NCBI GenBank assembly: GCA_038258095.1
Contig: JBBSQE010000007.1
Coordinates: 1-36,928 of the forward strand
DNA from: JBBSQE01 sp038258095
Lineage (GTDB): Bacteria; Actinomycetota; Thermoleophilia; Solirubrobacterales; 70-9
Direction: 5' to 3'
Length of the DNA: 36,928 bases
How positions within the stretch are numbered: position 1 is the first letter of the stretch; each line of letters starts with the position of its first letter. Under the pieces are notes generated by a model, which was not told the DNA's origin, searched no databases, and saw nothing but the letters and a program-made list of their open reading frames with translations. This document shows positions 8,301 through 15,919 of the stretch, in pieces. The position numbers and the translations under genes were made by a program.

Positions 8301-9314
8301 ATGAAGGTGGATGCGGGGGGATACTTCGGACCCGTCGACGCGGCGGCGGGCGCGGCGCAGTCGGCGGAGGGTCAGGGGTACGACGGCTGGTTCGCGGTCG
8401 AGACCCAGATCGACCCGTTCCTCGCCTGCGCGGTGGCCGCCGAGCGCACCGAGCGGATCGAGCTCGGCACCGCGATCGCCGTCGCCTTCGCCCGCAACCC
8501 GATGACGGTCGCGCTGCAGGCAAATGACGTCCAGGCGCTCTCCGAGGGCCGATTCACGCTCGGCCTCGGGTCCCAGATCAAGCCCCACATCGAGAAGCGC
8601 TACTCGATGACCTGGTCGAAGCCGGCGGCGCGGATGCGCGAGTTCATCCTCGCGATCAGGGCGATCTGGGAGACGTGGGAGTCCGGCGCGAAGCTTGACT
8701 TCCGCGGCGACTTCTACACGCACACCCTGATGAGCCCCTTCTTCGACCCGGGCTCGAACCCCCACGGCAAGCCGAGGATCTTGCTGGCGGCGGTCGGGCC
8801 GTTGATGACGGAGGCTGCGGGCGAGGTGGCCGACGGCCTGCTCTGCCACGGCTTCTGCACCGAGCGCTACCTCCGTGAGGCCACCCTCCCCGCCCTGGAG
8901 CGCGGGTTCGCCAAGGTGGGCCGCACCCGCGAGGGCTTTGAGATCACGGCCCCGGCCTTCATCGCCACGGGCGACTCCGACGAGGAGATCAGCCAGGGCG
9001 TCGAGGCCGTGCGCCAGCAGATCGGCTTCTACGGCTCGACCCCCGCCTACCGGCCGGTGCTCGACATCCACGGCTGGGGGGAGCTGCACGAAGAGCTGAA
9101 CGCGGCGACCAAGCGCGGCGAGTGGGACAAGCTCGGGGGGATGATCGACGACGAGGTCCTGAACACCTTCGCTGTAATCGGGACGCCCGAAGAGGCGATC
9201 GCCGAGCTGCAGAAGCGCTACGGCGATATCGCGACGAGGGTCACCCTGATGCTCCCGGCCGAGCACGACGCCGAGCGCTCGGCCGGGTTGTTCGAGACGC
9301 TGCGATCCGGCTGA
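8301..9314 (+). CDS. F420-dependent luciferase-like (LLM) oxidoreductase
   Basis: 337 residues with the LLM TIM-barrel fold. It begins MKVDAGGYFG; QGYDGWFAVETQIDPF fits strand 2, ERIELGTAIAVAFARNPM the strand 3 and cofactor region, and DVQALSEGRFTLGLGSQI the motif before the cofactor phosphate site. DFRGDFYTHTLMSPFF is the insertion typical of the TIGR03617-like subgroup, which uses F420 in actinobacteria. It is a cytosolic hydride-transfer enzyme; the substrate cannot be told. The ATG at 8301 agrees with the conserved N-terminus. The divergent exporter gene may handle the same compound class (inference). The 47 bp between its stop and the convergent alcohol dehydrogenase gene contain a loose TTGCGGG/CCCGCAA inverted repeat. 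Confidence 0.9.
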   Translation: MKVDAGGYFGPVDAAAGAAQSAEGQGYDGWFAVETQIDPFLACAVAAERTERIELGTAIAVAFARNPMTVALQANDVQALSEGRFTLGLGSQIKPHIEKRYSMTWSKPAARMREFILAIRAIWETWESGAKLDFRGDFYTHTLMSPFFDPGSNPHGKPRILLAAVGPLMTEAAGEVADGLLCHGFCTERYLREATLPALERGFAKVGRTREGFEITAPAFIATGDSDEEISQGVEAVRQQIGFYGSTPAYRPVLDIHGWGELHEELNAATKRGEWDKLGGMIDDEVLNTFAVIGTPEEAIAELQKRYGDIATRVTLMLPAEHDAERSAGLFETLRSG

Positions 9315-9361
9315 GTCATTGCGGGAATTCCGCCGCTGTGGACCCGCCGAACCCGCAACGA

Positions 9362-10431
9362 CTAAGAACCGATCGCCGCTGAAGCCTCGAGTGCCTTGGT
9401 GTCGATGACGACGCGGTAGCGGGCTTTGCCCTCGCCGACCCGGCCCCAGGCGTCAGCGACGGCGGCGGGATCTGCTTCGATGGTCTCGATCTCCGGCGTG
9501 ACCCCGTGCTCGGCGCAGAAGTCGAGCATCTCCTGGGTCTCGGGGATGCCGCCGATAGCGGTTCCGGAGAGGCTCTTGCGGCCGCCGAGGAGGCCCATGA
9601 GGTTGACCTCTGCGGGACCGTTGGGGAGGCCGACGGTGACCATCGCGCCGTCGACCCTGAGCAGGCGGAGGTAGGAATTGATGTCGAGGTCCGCCGAGAC
9701 GGTGTTGAGGATCAGGTCGAACTCCCCGCGCAGATCCTTGAAGGTCTGGTCATCGCTCGTCGCGTAGGCGGCCGTCGCTCCGAAGCGTCGCGCGTCCTCC
9801 TCCTTATCGAGGGTCCGGCTGAGCACCGTCACCTCGGCGCCCATTGCGGCTGCGAGCTTCACGCCCATGTGGCCGAGGCCGCCCATCCCGACGATCGCGA
9901 CCTTCTTCCCGGGACCGGCCCCCAATGGCGGAGCGGAGAGAACATCGTGATGCCTGCACAGAGCAGCGGCGCGGCGTGGTCGAGCCCAACTGATTCCGGG
10001 ATGCGCACGACGAGCCGGGAAGCGACGACGATCGAGCGGCTGTAGCCGCCCTGGGTGATCGAACCGTCGTAGTCGCGGGAGCTGTAGGTCATGACCATGC
10101 CCTTGGCGCAGTACTGCTCCAGACCCTCCTCGCAGTAGCGGCACTCGTTGCAGGAGTTGGCGATGCAGCCCATGCCGACACGGTCGCCGATCGCGAAATC
10201 CGTGACCTCGGAGCCGACCTCGGCGATGGTCCCGGCGATCTCGTGGCCCGGCGTCATCGGGAAGCGCCCAGCCCCGTGGTCGTTGTGGCCGTAGTGGAGG
10301 TCGGTGTGGCAGATGCCGGCAAAATCGATCGCGATCTGGACGTCGTCGGGACGGAGGTCACGCCTCTCGAGCGTGGCCTCCTCGAACGCGTCGCCGGCTT
10401 CGGGCAGGGAAAGTGCGGGAGTGTTGGACAT
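9362..10431 (-). pseudogene. Zinc alcohol dehydrogenase (YahK/CAD type), frameshifted
   Basis: Two overlapping frames together give a full 356-residue NADP-dependent aldehyde reductase/alcohol dehydrogenase of the cinnamyl-alcohol family. The N-terminal frame has the catalytic-zinc site GICHTDLHYG and GHEIAG and the four-cysteine structural-zinc loop (CNECRYCEEGLEQYC). The other frame has the NADP motif VGMGGLGHMG and the closing GGIPETQEMLDFCAEHG typical of E. coli YahK. The break is in the conserved SPLRHW-x-GPGKKV segment: one C is missing from the five-C run at 9919-9923, and adding it restores the whole protein. With similar lesions elsewhere, an assembly error is as likely as a true mutation. 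The start (ATG at 10431) lies 31 bp from the left boundary of the integrative element. Confidence 0.88.
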
Positions 10432-10462
10432 GCCTCAGTTCTACACAGTCGGCATCGTCGCC

Positions 10463-10510
10463 GATGGACGCGGGTGGTTTCGAACCACCGACCTCTCGCG
10501 TGTGAAGCGA
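10463..10510. repeat. attL: displaced 3' end of tRNA-Val
   Basis: 48 bp identical to 34855-34902. On the minus strand it holds the anticodon loop, the anticodon 3' strand, the T arm (GGTGG-TTCGAAA-CCACC), the 3' acceptor strand and the discriminator A, with two further bases. The rest of the tRNA is missing because the flanking sequence from 10511 on is island DNA. It marks the left junction of the element. Confidence 0.92.
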
Positions 10511-10801
10511 CCCTCAGACTCCACCTCGGAGGAGTCTCAAAGCTCATTCCCAAGCGGAATGGTGCACCTTCCGCCACTCTGGCAGTGACCGCGTGGATCA
10601 CGGCAGTTTGCGGGCGATCATTGGCCCTTTGGGCACTGGTGCCCAACGACCGTCCGGTTGGAGGAGCGGACGATGTGACGCGGGTCAGTAGCCCATGTGA
10701 GCCACTCGGCCGCCGTGATGGCCTCCATCACAAAGAGAAGCCCTGCAGGTACCTACAAACCCATCTGCTTGCCGAGGATCTCCTTCATGAGCGATGAGGA
10801 T

Positions 10802-10838
10802 GGCACCGGCGGGCACGACAGGGCACCGGCGGGCACGA
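10802..10838. repeat. 17-bp tandem duplication in a gene-free stretch
   Basis: GGCACCGGCGGGCACGA occurs twice with a 20-bp period. It lies in the roughly 460-bp gene-free left end of the island (10511-10970), where open frames on both strands lack recognisable protein features. The duplication is short and may be a simple slippage product. Confidence 0.6.
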
Positions 10839-10903
10839 ATCCCCTTCAGGAGCGGCTGTTTGAGGTGGACGGCGGTGAACATTCGTGATCGCCGTTTCAG
10901 CCT

Positions 10904-10925
10904 GATGTGTCCGTTTTGTGTCCGC
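10904..10925. repeat. Left copy of a 22-bp repeat flanking hicBA
   Basis: GATGTGTCCG-TT-TTGTGTCCGC. The same 22-mer with two changed central bases is found at 11379-11400 on the other side of the HicB-HicA pair. Each copy is itself a near-tandem pair of TGTGTCCG words 11 bp apart. The repeat may be a recombination footprint or a regulatory element. Confidence 0.6.
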
Positions 10926-10970
10926 GAACGAGGGGAGTAGCCTGCATGGGACATGGAGGGAAAGCTTCGC

Positions 10971-11168
10971 ATGCGCATTGAGTACGAGCCCGGAGACAAC
11001 GGCTGGGTGATCGCCCAGATCCCTGCGGTTCCGGGAGCCATGAGCCAGGGGCGGACGAAGGACGAAGCCCGCGAGAACGTTCTGGATGCGCTCCAGCTCC
11101 TACTTAGCCCCGAGCCGGCCGCTCCGCCCGTCGAGGCCGAGTCGCTTGAGCTCTCCGTCGTTCGTTGA
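10971..11168 (+). CDS. hicB: HicB-family antitoxin
   Basis: 65 residues beginning MRIEYEPGDNGWVIAQIP. The HicB core is clear: a short beta-hairpin (GWVIAQIPAVPGAMSQG) followed by the helix TKDEARENVLDALQLLL, the partial RNase H-like fold that binds HicA. The tail is short and proline-rich, without an obvious DNA-binding domain. The ATG at 10971 has GGAGGG 10 bases upstream; an in-frame ATG at 10953 is an alternative with no ribosome site. The gene overlaps the toxin gene by 4 bases (TTGA), with the antitoxin first. It probably neutralises HicA; at the island's left end it could stabilise the element against loss (inference). Confidence 0.85.
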   Translation: MRIEYEPGDNGWVIAQIPAVPGAMSQGRTKDEARENVLDALQLLLSPEPAAPPVEAESLELSVVR

Positions 11169-11359
11169 AGCGCCGCGATCTCGAACGCCATCTCCGTTCT
11201 CAGGGCTGCGAGAGAATCGATGAGGGTGGAAACCACTCCCGCTGGGCAGGACCGAGCGGTGCCCGGAGCGCCGTCCCCCGCCACCGCGAAATCGATTGGC
11301 GGCTTGCACGCAACATCTGCGAACAATTAGGTGTCACTCCACCGACGACGGGCCGGTAG
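11165..11359 (+). CDS. hicA: HicA-family mRNA interferase toxin
   Basis: 64 residues, TTG start overlapping the hicB stop. It is a double-stranded-RNA-binding-like fold: MKRRDLERHLRSQGCERIDE, then GGNHSRW carrying the histidine conserved as the catalytic residue in HicA toxins, then SAVPRHREIDWRLARNICEQLG. HicA cleaves mRNA during translation until bound by HicB. All core motifs are intact, so the pair is probably functional. It is flanked with hicB by a 22-bp imperfect direct repeat and lies next to a decayed NTF2-like gene. Confidence 0.88.
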   Translation: MKRRDLERHLRSQGCERIDEGGNHSRWAGPSGARSAVPRHREIDWRLARNICEQLGVTPPTTGR

Positions 11360-11378
11360 CCACCGAGAGGCCCCCGCC

Positions 11379-11400
11379 GATGTGTCCGGATTGTGTCCGC
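11379..11400. repeat. Right copy of the 22-bp repeat flanking hicBA
   Basis: GATGTGTCCG-GA-TTGTGTCCGC, 20 of 22 bases identical to 10904-10925 and in the same orientation. It starts 20 bp after the hicA stop and lies about 35 bp from where the adjacent NTF2-like pseudogene loses homology. Confidence 0.6.
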
Positions 11401-11435
11401 CCGACGTACCTATCCCCGGGAAAATACTCGCGGTC

Positions 11436-11757
11436 ACAGACGCGAAGAGGCGGAAGCGCGCCACCTTCGAGTTCTCCAGCTCCCAGACGCCGAAGAAGTC
11501 GCGTTCGATTCTGACTCCGCTCCCTGACCCGTTCCCGCCTGCCGGAAGACGAGCACGACCGCACCACCGGCGTCGACGCAGTGGCGGGCCTCGATCTCGT
11601 AGTCGGTCCAGGGGGCGAGCCAGTCGCGGAAGAACCGCCGCACTCCCTCACGGCCGTGATAGACGCCGGCCGATGGAAGCCCGCTGGCCGATGTGTCCCA
11701 GACGATCTTCACGTCATCCTGGGACATTCGCGCGTCCAGTATCTCCGCTCCATCCAA
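11436..11757 (-). pseudogene. NTF2-like/SnoaL-like gene remnant
   Basis: An NTF2-fold protein of the small SnoaL-like type, common in this genome (another at 21910-22308). MSQDDVKIV joins directly to WDTSASGLPSAGVYHGREGV, so about 20 residues of helix 1 are missing in frame. DWLAPWTDYEIEARHCVDAG and VVLVFRQAGTGQG follow; then one base is lacking in the CCC run near 11522-11524, after which the next frame continues correctly with RIERDFFGVWELENSKVARF. Homology ends near 11440, before the usual C-terminal residues. Three separate lesions make a real pseudogene likely even if the frameshift is an assembly error. It lies between the hicBA repeat and the thiolase gene, inside the island. Confidence 0.75.
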
Positions 11758-11786
11758 AGCGGCTATTCCGGGTCAGGCGCGGTTGC

Positions 11787-12962
11787 CTAACGGCCGAGGA
11801 TCGTGATCGTCACGGCTGCGACGTCGCCGCCGATCCAACCGCCACCGTTCTCTGCCAGGGCGACCTTCGCGCCCTCGACCTGGCGCCCGCCGCAGCGGCC
11901 ACGCAGCTGGTCGGTGAGCTCGACGAGCTGGGCGCATCCGGTCGCGCCGACCGGATGCCCGCGGCTCAGGAGGCCGCCACTCGGGTTCACGGGGACCCGC
12001 CCGCCGAGCGAAGTCGCGCCGGAGCGCAACAATTCGACGGACCCGCCGGGCTCGGCCAACCCCAGCTCCTCGTAGACGATCAGCTCGGCTGGCGCCGCCG
12101 CGTCGTGCATCTCCACCACATCCACGTCCTCCGGCCCGATTCCGGCACGGTCGTAGGCATCGCGGGCGGCGAGGGCTGGGGCGGTCACCTCGTCGTCGGG
12201 CTCCAGCTTTGTTCCCGAGCGGAGGATCGCGGCCAGGACCTTGACCGGGTCGGCGGTGCCGAGCCGTTCGAGTGCCTCCTCCGAAGCGAGTACGAGCGCC
12301 GCGGCGCCATCGCCGATCGGCGAGCACATCAACAGGGTCAGGGGATCCGAGACCGTCCGGCTCTCCAGCACCTGCTCGACCGTGAGCGGATCGCGGTACT
12401 GGGCGTTTGGGTTGAGAGCGCCGTTGCGGTGGCTCTTCACCGAGATCTCGGCGAAGTCCTCCGCGGTCGCCCCCGTCCGCTCCATGAACCGCCGCGCGAT
12501 CCCCGCGTAGACGTCCATGAAGGCGGAATGGGTTCCGCCGTTCTCGGATCCAAAGCGCTCGACGTCCCAGCCTGAGCTGAAGACGGCGAATGTCTTCGCC
12601 TTATCGGCGTGCGTGAGCTTCTCCGCGCCGACGGCCAGCGCGATCTCGGCGGTCCCCGCCGCGACCGCCGCGTGCGCAAGGTTGAACGCCGTCGACCCGG
12701 AGGCGCACGCGTTCTCGACGCTCGTGATCGGCGCGCCCAACAGGCCGGTGTCCTGGAGTGCCACCTGGCCGCGAATCGCATGCTGCTCGTTCAGCGCCCC
12801 GGCTGCCGTGTTGCCGAAGAAGACGGCGCCAACCTCTTCCGGACCGGCGCCGGCATCCGCGAGCGCCCCATCCGTCGCTTGGCGTGCGAGCTCGCGCAGG
12901 GACGTATCCATGAACTTCCCGAACGGAGTCACGAACGCACCCGCGACGAAAACCTCGCGCAT
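11787..12962 (-). CDS. Thiolase, SCP-x type acetyl-CoA acyltransferase
   Basis: 391 residues. The nucleophilic Cys86 is in VENACASGS, the conserved NPSGGLLSRGHPVGATG carries the catalytic His near residue 343, and LAENGGGWIGG takes the place of the final Cys-Gly-Gly loop, as in the sterol-carrier-protein-x (SCPx/lipid-transfer) thiolases. The reaction would be CoA-dependent cleavage of a beta-ketoacyl-CoA to acetyl-CoA or propionyl-CoA and a shortened acyl-CoA. It is transcribed divergently from the WS/DGAT arm across a 114-bp region with two copies of the island operator. In this context it could cleave the beta-ketoacyl-CoA made by the carboxylase and ligase (inference). The ATG at 12962 fits the conserved MREVFVAGAF opening. 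Confidence 0.9.
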   Translation of the reverse strand: MREVFVAGAFVTPFGKFMDTSLRELARQATDGALADAGAGPEEVGAVFFGNTAAGALNEQHAIRGQVALQDTGLLGAPITSVENACASGSTAFNLAHAAVAAGTAEIALAVGAEKLTHADKAKTFAVFSSGWDVERFGSENGGTHSAFMDVYAGIARRFMERTGATAEDFAEISVKSHRNGALNPNAQYRDPLTVEQVLESRTVSDPLTLLMCSPIGDGAAALVLASEEALERLGTADPVKVLAAILRSGTKLEPDDEVTAPALAARDAYDRAGIGPEDVDVVEMHDAAAPAELIVYEELGLAEPGGSVELLRSGATSLGGRVPVNPSGGLLSRGHPVGATGCAQLVELTDQLRGRCGGRQVEGAKVALAENGGGWIGGDVAAVTITILGR

Positions 12963-13014
12963 CAGATCGCTCTCGACGTCTTGATTCTCATGGCTGTCAC
13001 CGTATCAGACATAG

Positions 13015-13048
13015 TGACGCGGTGTCTATATTTGTTGACGCGGTGTCA
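13015..13048. promoter_or_regulatory. Two tandem TetR-type operator copies
   Basis: TGACGCGGTGTCT (13015-13027) and TGACGCGGTGTCA (13036-13048) are spaced exactly 21 bp, two helical turns, in the divergent region between the thiolase and the first WS/DGAT gene. The second, with flanks, reads TTGAC-N5-GTCAA. They match the palindromes at 19505 and 22380. They are likely binding sites of the TetR protein encoded at 21251 (inference). Confidence 0.65.
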
Positions 13049-13064
13049 AGGAGTATGGTACGGT
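13035..13064 (+). promoter_or_regulatory. Probable promoter of the WS/DGAT operon
   Basis: TTGACG (13035-13040) and TACGGT (13059-13064) with an 18-bp spacer resemble a housekeeping promoter. The -35 box is embedded in the second operator copy, so a bound repressor would block RNA polymerase. The start codon at 13077 leaves a leader of only a few bases. Confidence 0.5.
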
Positions 13065-13076
13065 CGTGGCCTGAGG

Positions 13077-14510
13077 ATGAAGGCGAAACTCGATAGGCGC
13101 GGAGCGCGAAGGCTGAGTGGAGCCGACGCGCTGATGCTGCGCCTCGATCGCGGAAACGCCTACAACCACACGCTCAAGATCGGCATCCTCGACCCCACGG
13201 GGGATCCGGCCGGGTGGTCATGGGAGAAGTTCCAACGGCTCTTCGAGGAGCGGGTCCATTTGCTCCCCTCGCTGCGCCTGCGCTACCTGCCGACGCCACT
13301 CGGCCTCCACCAGCCGATCTGGATCGAGGATCCGGAGTTCAACCTCTCCTCCCACGTGAAGCGCGTCCGGTGCCCCGCCCCGGCCGGCTCCCGCGAGTTC
13401 TGCACGCTGGTCGAGCAGCTCTACGCGAGGCCGCTCGACCCGCTGCGCCCGCTGTGGGAGGCCTGGGTCATCGAGGGCCTCGAGGGTGGGCGCGTGGGGA
13501 TCGTCACCCTGCTCCATCACGCCTACACGGACGGAATCGGCGCGCTCGGCATGCTCGAGGACGTCTACACGACCGAGCCGGACGACATGCCGGGTCCACC
13601 GCCGCCCTTCGATCCGGCCCCTCCTCCCTCCGCCCCCACGCGGCTTCGGTGGGCGCTCCAGGACCTGCCCGCCGTCGCGAGGAAGATCCCGAGCGCGATC
13701 GGTGCGCTTCGCGACCGGCGTCGTCTCGAGCAGGAGTACGCCGACAGCGGCAAGGAGCCTCCACCCACGCCGTTCGACGGCTCGCTGCCGGCGCCCTTCC
13801 GGCGCGGGCTCAGCCGGGACCGGCGCTTCGCCTGCGAGTCGTGCTCGCTCGCGGACATCAAAGAGGCGGGCAAGGCGCTCGGCGTGACGATCAACGATGC
13901 CTTCCTCGCCTGCTGCGCCGGCAGCGTGAGGCGCTATCTCCAGGACGCCGGCGAGACGCCGACCGACCCGATGGTCGGCACGATGGCGTTCACCACCCTC
14001 GCGCTCGCTGAGCGCGAGGTCACCGGCAACTACTCCTCGGTCGACTACGTGCGGCTGCCCACCCAGCTCGCAGATCCACGGGAACGCCTGGAGGCGGCCA
14101 GCGCCTCCGCCAACGTGACGAAGGAGCACTTCAACGCGACGAAGGATGCCGACCTGATTTCCCTGCTGGAGGTGATCCCGGGCGGCCTCGTAACGCTGCT
14201 CGCGAAGCTGAACGCGCGGACGAAGGGGCGCTACGACCCCTTCGCGAACGTGGTGGTTTCCAATGTGCCGGGTCCGCGCAAGCAGTTGTACCTGGGTCAT
14301 TGGTCAGTCGAGCGCTGGTTCTCGACCGGGCAACTCGCCCACGGCGCGAACCTCAACCTGACGGTCTGGAGCTACGGCGACCAGTTCAACCTCTGCGTGC
14401 TCGCCGACGCGCAGGCTGTGGACGACGCGTGGAAGATCGTCGAGGGTTTTCGCGAGTCAATGGCCGAGCTCACGGCCCTCGCGAGTGAGCAGACGGCAGG
14501 AGTGACATGA
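13077..14510 (+). CDS. Wax ester synthase/diacylglycerol acyltransferase 1
   Basis: 477 residues. The N-terminal half carries the acyltransferase motif HHAYTDG (HHxxxDG, His147-His148), where the second His is the general base; PLWEAWVIEGLEGG precedes it. The C-terminal half (DUF1298-like) has NVVVSNVPGPRKQLYLG and the closing strand NLTVWSYGDQFNLCVLAD. The enzyme family transfers acyl groups from acyl-CoA to long alcohols or diacylglycerol at the membrane, forming wax esters or triacylglycerol. The ATG at 13077 is preceded by TGAGG; an open frame upstream is antisense to the thiolase gene. It overlaps the next gene by 4 bases (ATGA) and begins a five-gene run on the plus strand. It might store acyl-CoA from the island's catabolic route or esterify an alcohol. 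Confidence 0.92.
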   Translation: MKAKLDRRGARRLSGADALMLRLDRGNAYNHTLKIGILDPTGDPAGWSWEKFQRLFEERVHLLPSLRLRYLPTPLGLHQPIWIEDPEFNLSSHVKRVRCPAPAGSREFCTLVEQLYARPLDPLRPLWEAWVIEGLEGGRVGIVTLLHHAYTDGIGALGMLEDVYTTEPDDMPGPPPPFDPAPPPSAPTRLRWALQDLPAVARKIPSAIGALRDRRRLEQEYADSGKEPPPTPFDGSLPAPFRRGLSRDRRFACESCSLADIKEAGKALGVTINDAFLACCAGSVRRYLQDAGETPTDPMVGTMAFTTLALAEREVTGNYSSVDYVRLPTQLADPRERLEAASASANVTKEHFNATKDADLISLLEVIPGGLVTLLAKLNARTKGRYDPFANVVVSNVPGPRKQLYLGHWSVERWFSTGQLAHGANLNLTVWSYGDQFNLCVLADAQAVDDAWKIVEGFRESMAELTALASEQTAGVT

Positions 14511-15901
14511 GCCGCCTCGCCCCGCTGGACGCCACCTTCCTCGTCCTCGAGAGCCCGTCGCGGCCGATGCACGCCGGGGCGCTGTTGCTCTTCGACCGGC
14601 CGGACGCCGCCGACGGCGGCGAGCTCGCCGACCGGGTCGTCGAGACCTTTCGCCGAACGCCCCCGGTCGCCCCGTTCGAGCGCCGACCGAAGCTCGGGTT
14701 CACCGGCCCCTTTTTCTGGGAGGAGTGCGAGGAGATCGACCTCGACTATCACGTCCGTCGCGTCGTCCTGCCCGCGCCGGGATCCAATGCCCAGCTGATG
14801 GAGCTGGTGGGACACCTCTACGCTGCGCTGCTCGACCGCTCCCGGCCGCTGTGGGAGTGCTACGTGATCGAGGGCCTCGAAGGCGGCGGGTTCGCGATCT
14901 TCCACAAGCTTCACCACGCCCTCGCTGACGGAATAACCGGCGCGCGGTTGCTGTTCGGCATGCTCTCCGACTCCCCCGAGGACAGCGCGATCTCGCCGCT
15001 GTGGGCCGGGGTCCCTTCACGCCCCCGGGCCAAGCGCAAGCAGACCGGTGGGCGTGGGTTCAACCCGGTCGGGCTGGTCCGCGGCGCGGCCGGCACCGCC
15101 GTGGAGGCCGGGCGTCTCGCCGCCGGGACCGTCTCGCAGGCGCTGGGGCTTCGGGAGGGCGACACGGCGCTGCCGTTCCGAGCGCCGCGCCTCAGCTTTG
15201 CCAAGCGCCGCCAGACGGCCGCGCGGAGCTTCGCGATCTTCGACCTCCCCATCCCCGAGGCCCGAGCGGTGGCGGAGAGCGCAGGCGGCAGTGTGAATGA
15301 CGTTGTCCTCGCCGTATGCGACAGCGCGATGCAGCGTTACCTGGCCGAGAAGGGCGAGCCTGTCGGCGCGCCGCTCGTAGCGTCGATGGCCGTCTCGACC
15401 CGGGCCCCGGGAGACGAAACGCCCTCGAATGCCGCCGCGTTGATGCAGGTGAAGCTGGGGGAACCGGGCGCGTCCGCCCAAGAGCGACTGGAACAGGTCG
15501 TCAGCTCGACCACGTCCGCCAAGGAGCTCCTGAGGCGAAGCTCGGAAGGCGTGATGCAGGTGCAGTCCCTGGCGTTCTTCGGCGCCGCTCAGATGCGCGA
15601 GGAGCTCCCGTTCGGCCGCGGGGTCGTTCCCGACGCCGCCAACCTGCTGATCTCGAACATCCCCGGCGGGCCAAAAAAGCCGCTGTTCATGGGCGGCGCA
15701 CGGATGAGCAGTCTCCACGCCATGCCGATCCTTCCGCCCTCGCACGTGGCCAACTTCACGCTCGCCTCGTACGCAGACAGACTCTGCTTCGGCATCGGGG
15801 CCGCCCGGAACGTGATCCCGGACACGCAACGGATCGCCGAGCTCGCCGCCGAGAGCTTCACCGAGCTGTCACAAGACCAAACGCCGGCCACCGTCGCCTA
15901 G
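14507..15901 (+). CDS. Wax ester synthase/diacylglycerol acyltransferase 2
   Basis: 464 residues, a second WS/DGAT paralog. It begins MSRLAPLDATFLVLESPSRP, has the active-site motif HHALADG (His136-His137), PLWECYVIEGLEGG before it, and NLLISNIPGGPKKPLFMGG in the C-terminal domain. It is clearly different in sequence from the gene before it, so the pair is not a recent duplication. The ATGA overlap implies coupled translation with the first acyltransferase; two distinct members together may form a heteromer or take different acyl acceptors (inference). The next gene, an esterase, starts 19 bp later. Confidence 0.92.
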   Translation: MSRLAPLDATFLVLESPSRPMHAGALLLFDRPDAADGGELADRVVETFRRTPPVAPFERRPKLGFTGPFFWEECEEIDLDYHVRRVVLPAPGSNAQLMELVGHLYAALLDRSRPLWECYVIEGLEGGGFAIFHKLHHALADGITGARLLFGMLSDSPEDSAISPLWAGVPSRPRAKRKQTGGRGFNPVGLVRGAAGTAVEAGRLAAGTVSQALGLREGDTALPFRAPRLSFAKRRQTAARSFAIFDLPIPEARAVAESAGGSVNDVVLAVCDSAMQRYLAEKGEPVGAPLVASMAVSTRAPGDETPSNAAALMQVKLGEPGASAQERLEQVVSSTTSAKELLRRSSEGVMQVQSLAFFGAAQMREELPFGRGVVPDAANLLISNIPGGPKKPLFMGGARMSSLHAMPILPPSHVANFTLASYADRLCFGIGAARNVIPDTQRIAELAAESFTELSQDQTPATVA

Positions 15902-15919
15902 CGGAGCGAGCAGGGACCC

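Noticed and set aside
10304..10588. Small protein ending with GWFRTTDLSRVKR and a tail
   Set aside because: It is antisense of the tRNA fragment joined to island DNA; it is the cut-off end of the integrase frame, not a separate gene.
10685..11326. Open frames in the left end of the island on both strands
   Set aside because: Composition is not protein-like, they overlap hicBA or repeats, and no domain is recognisable.
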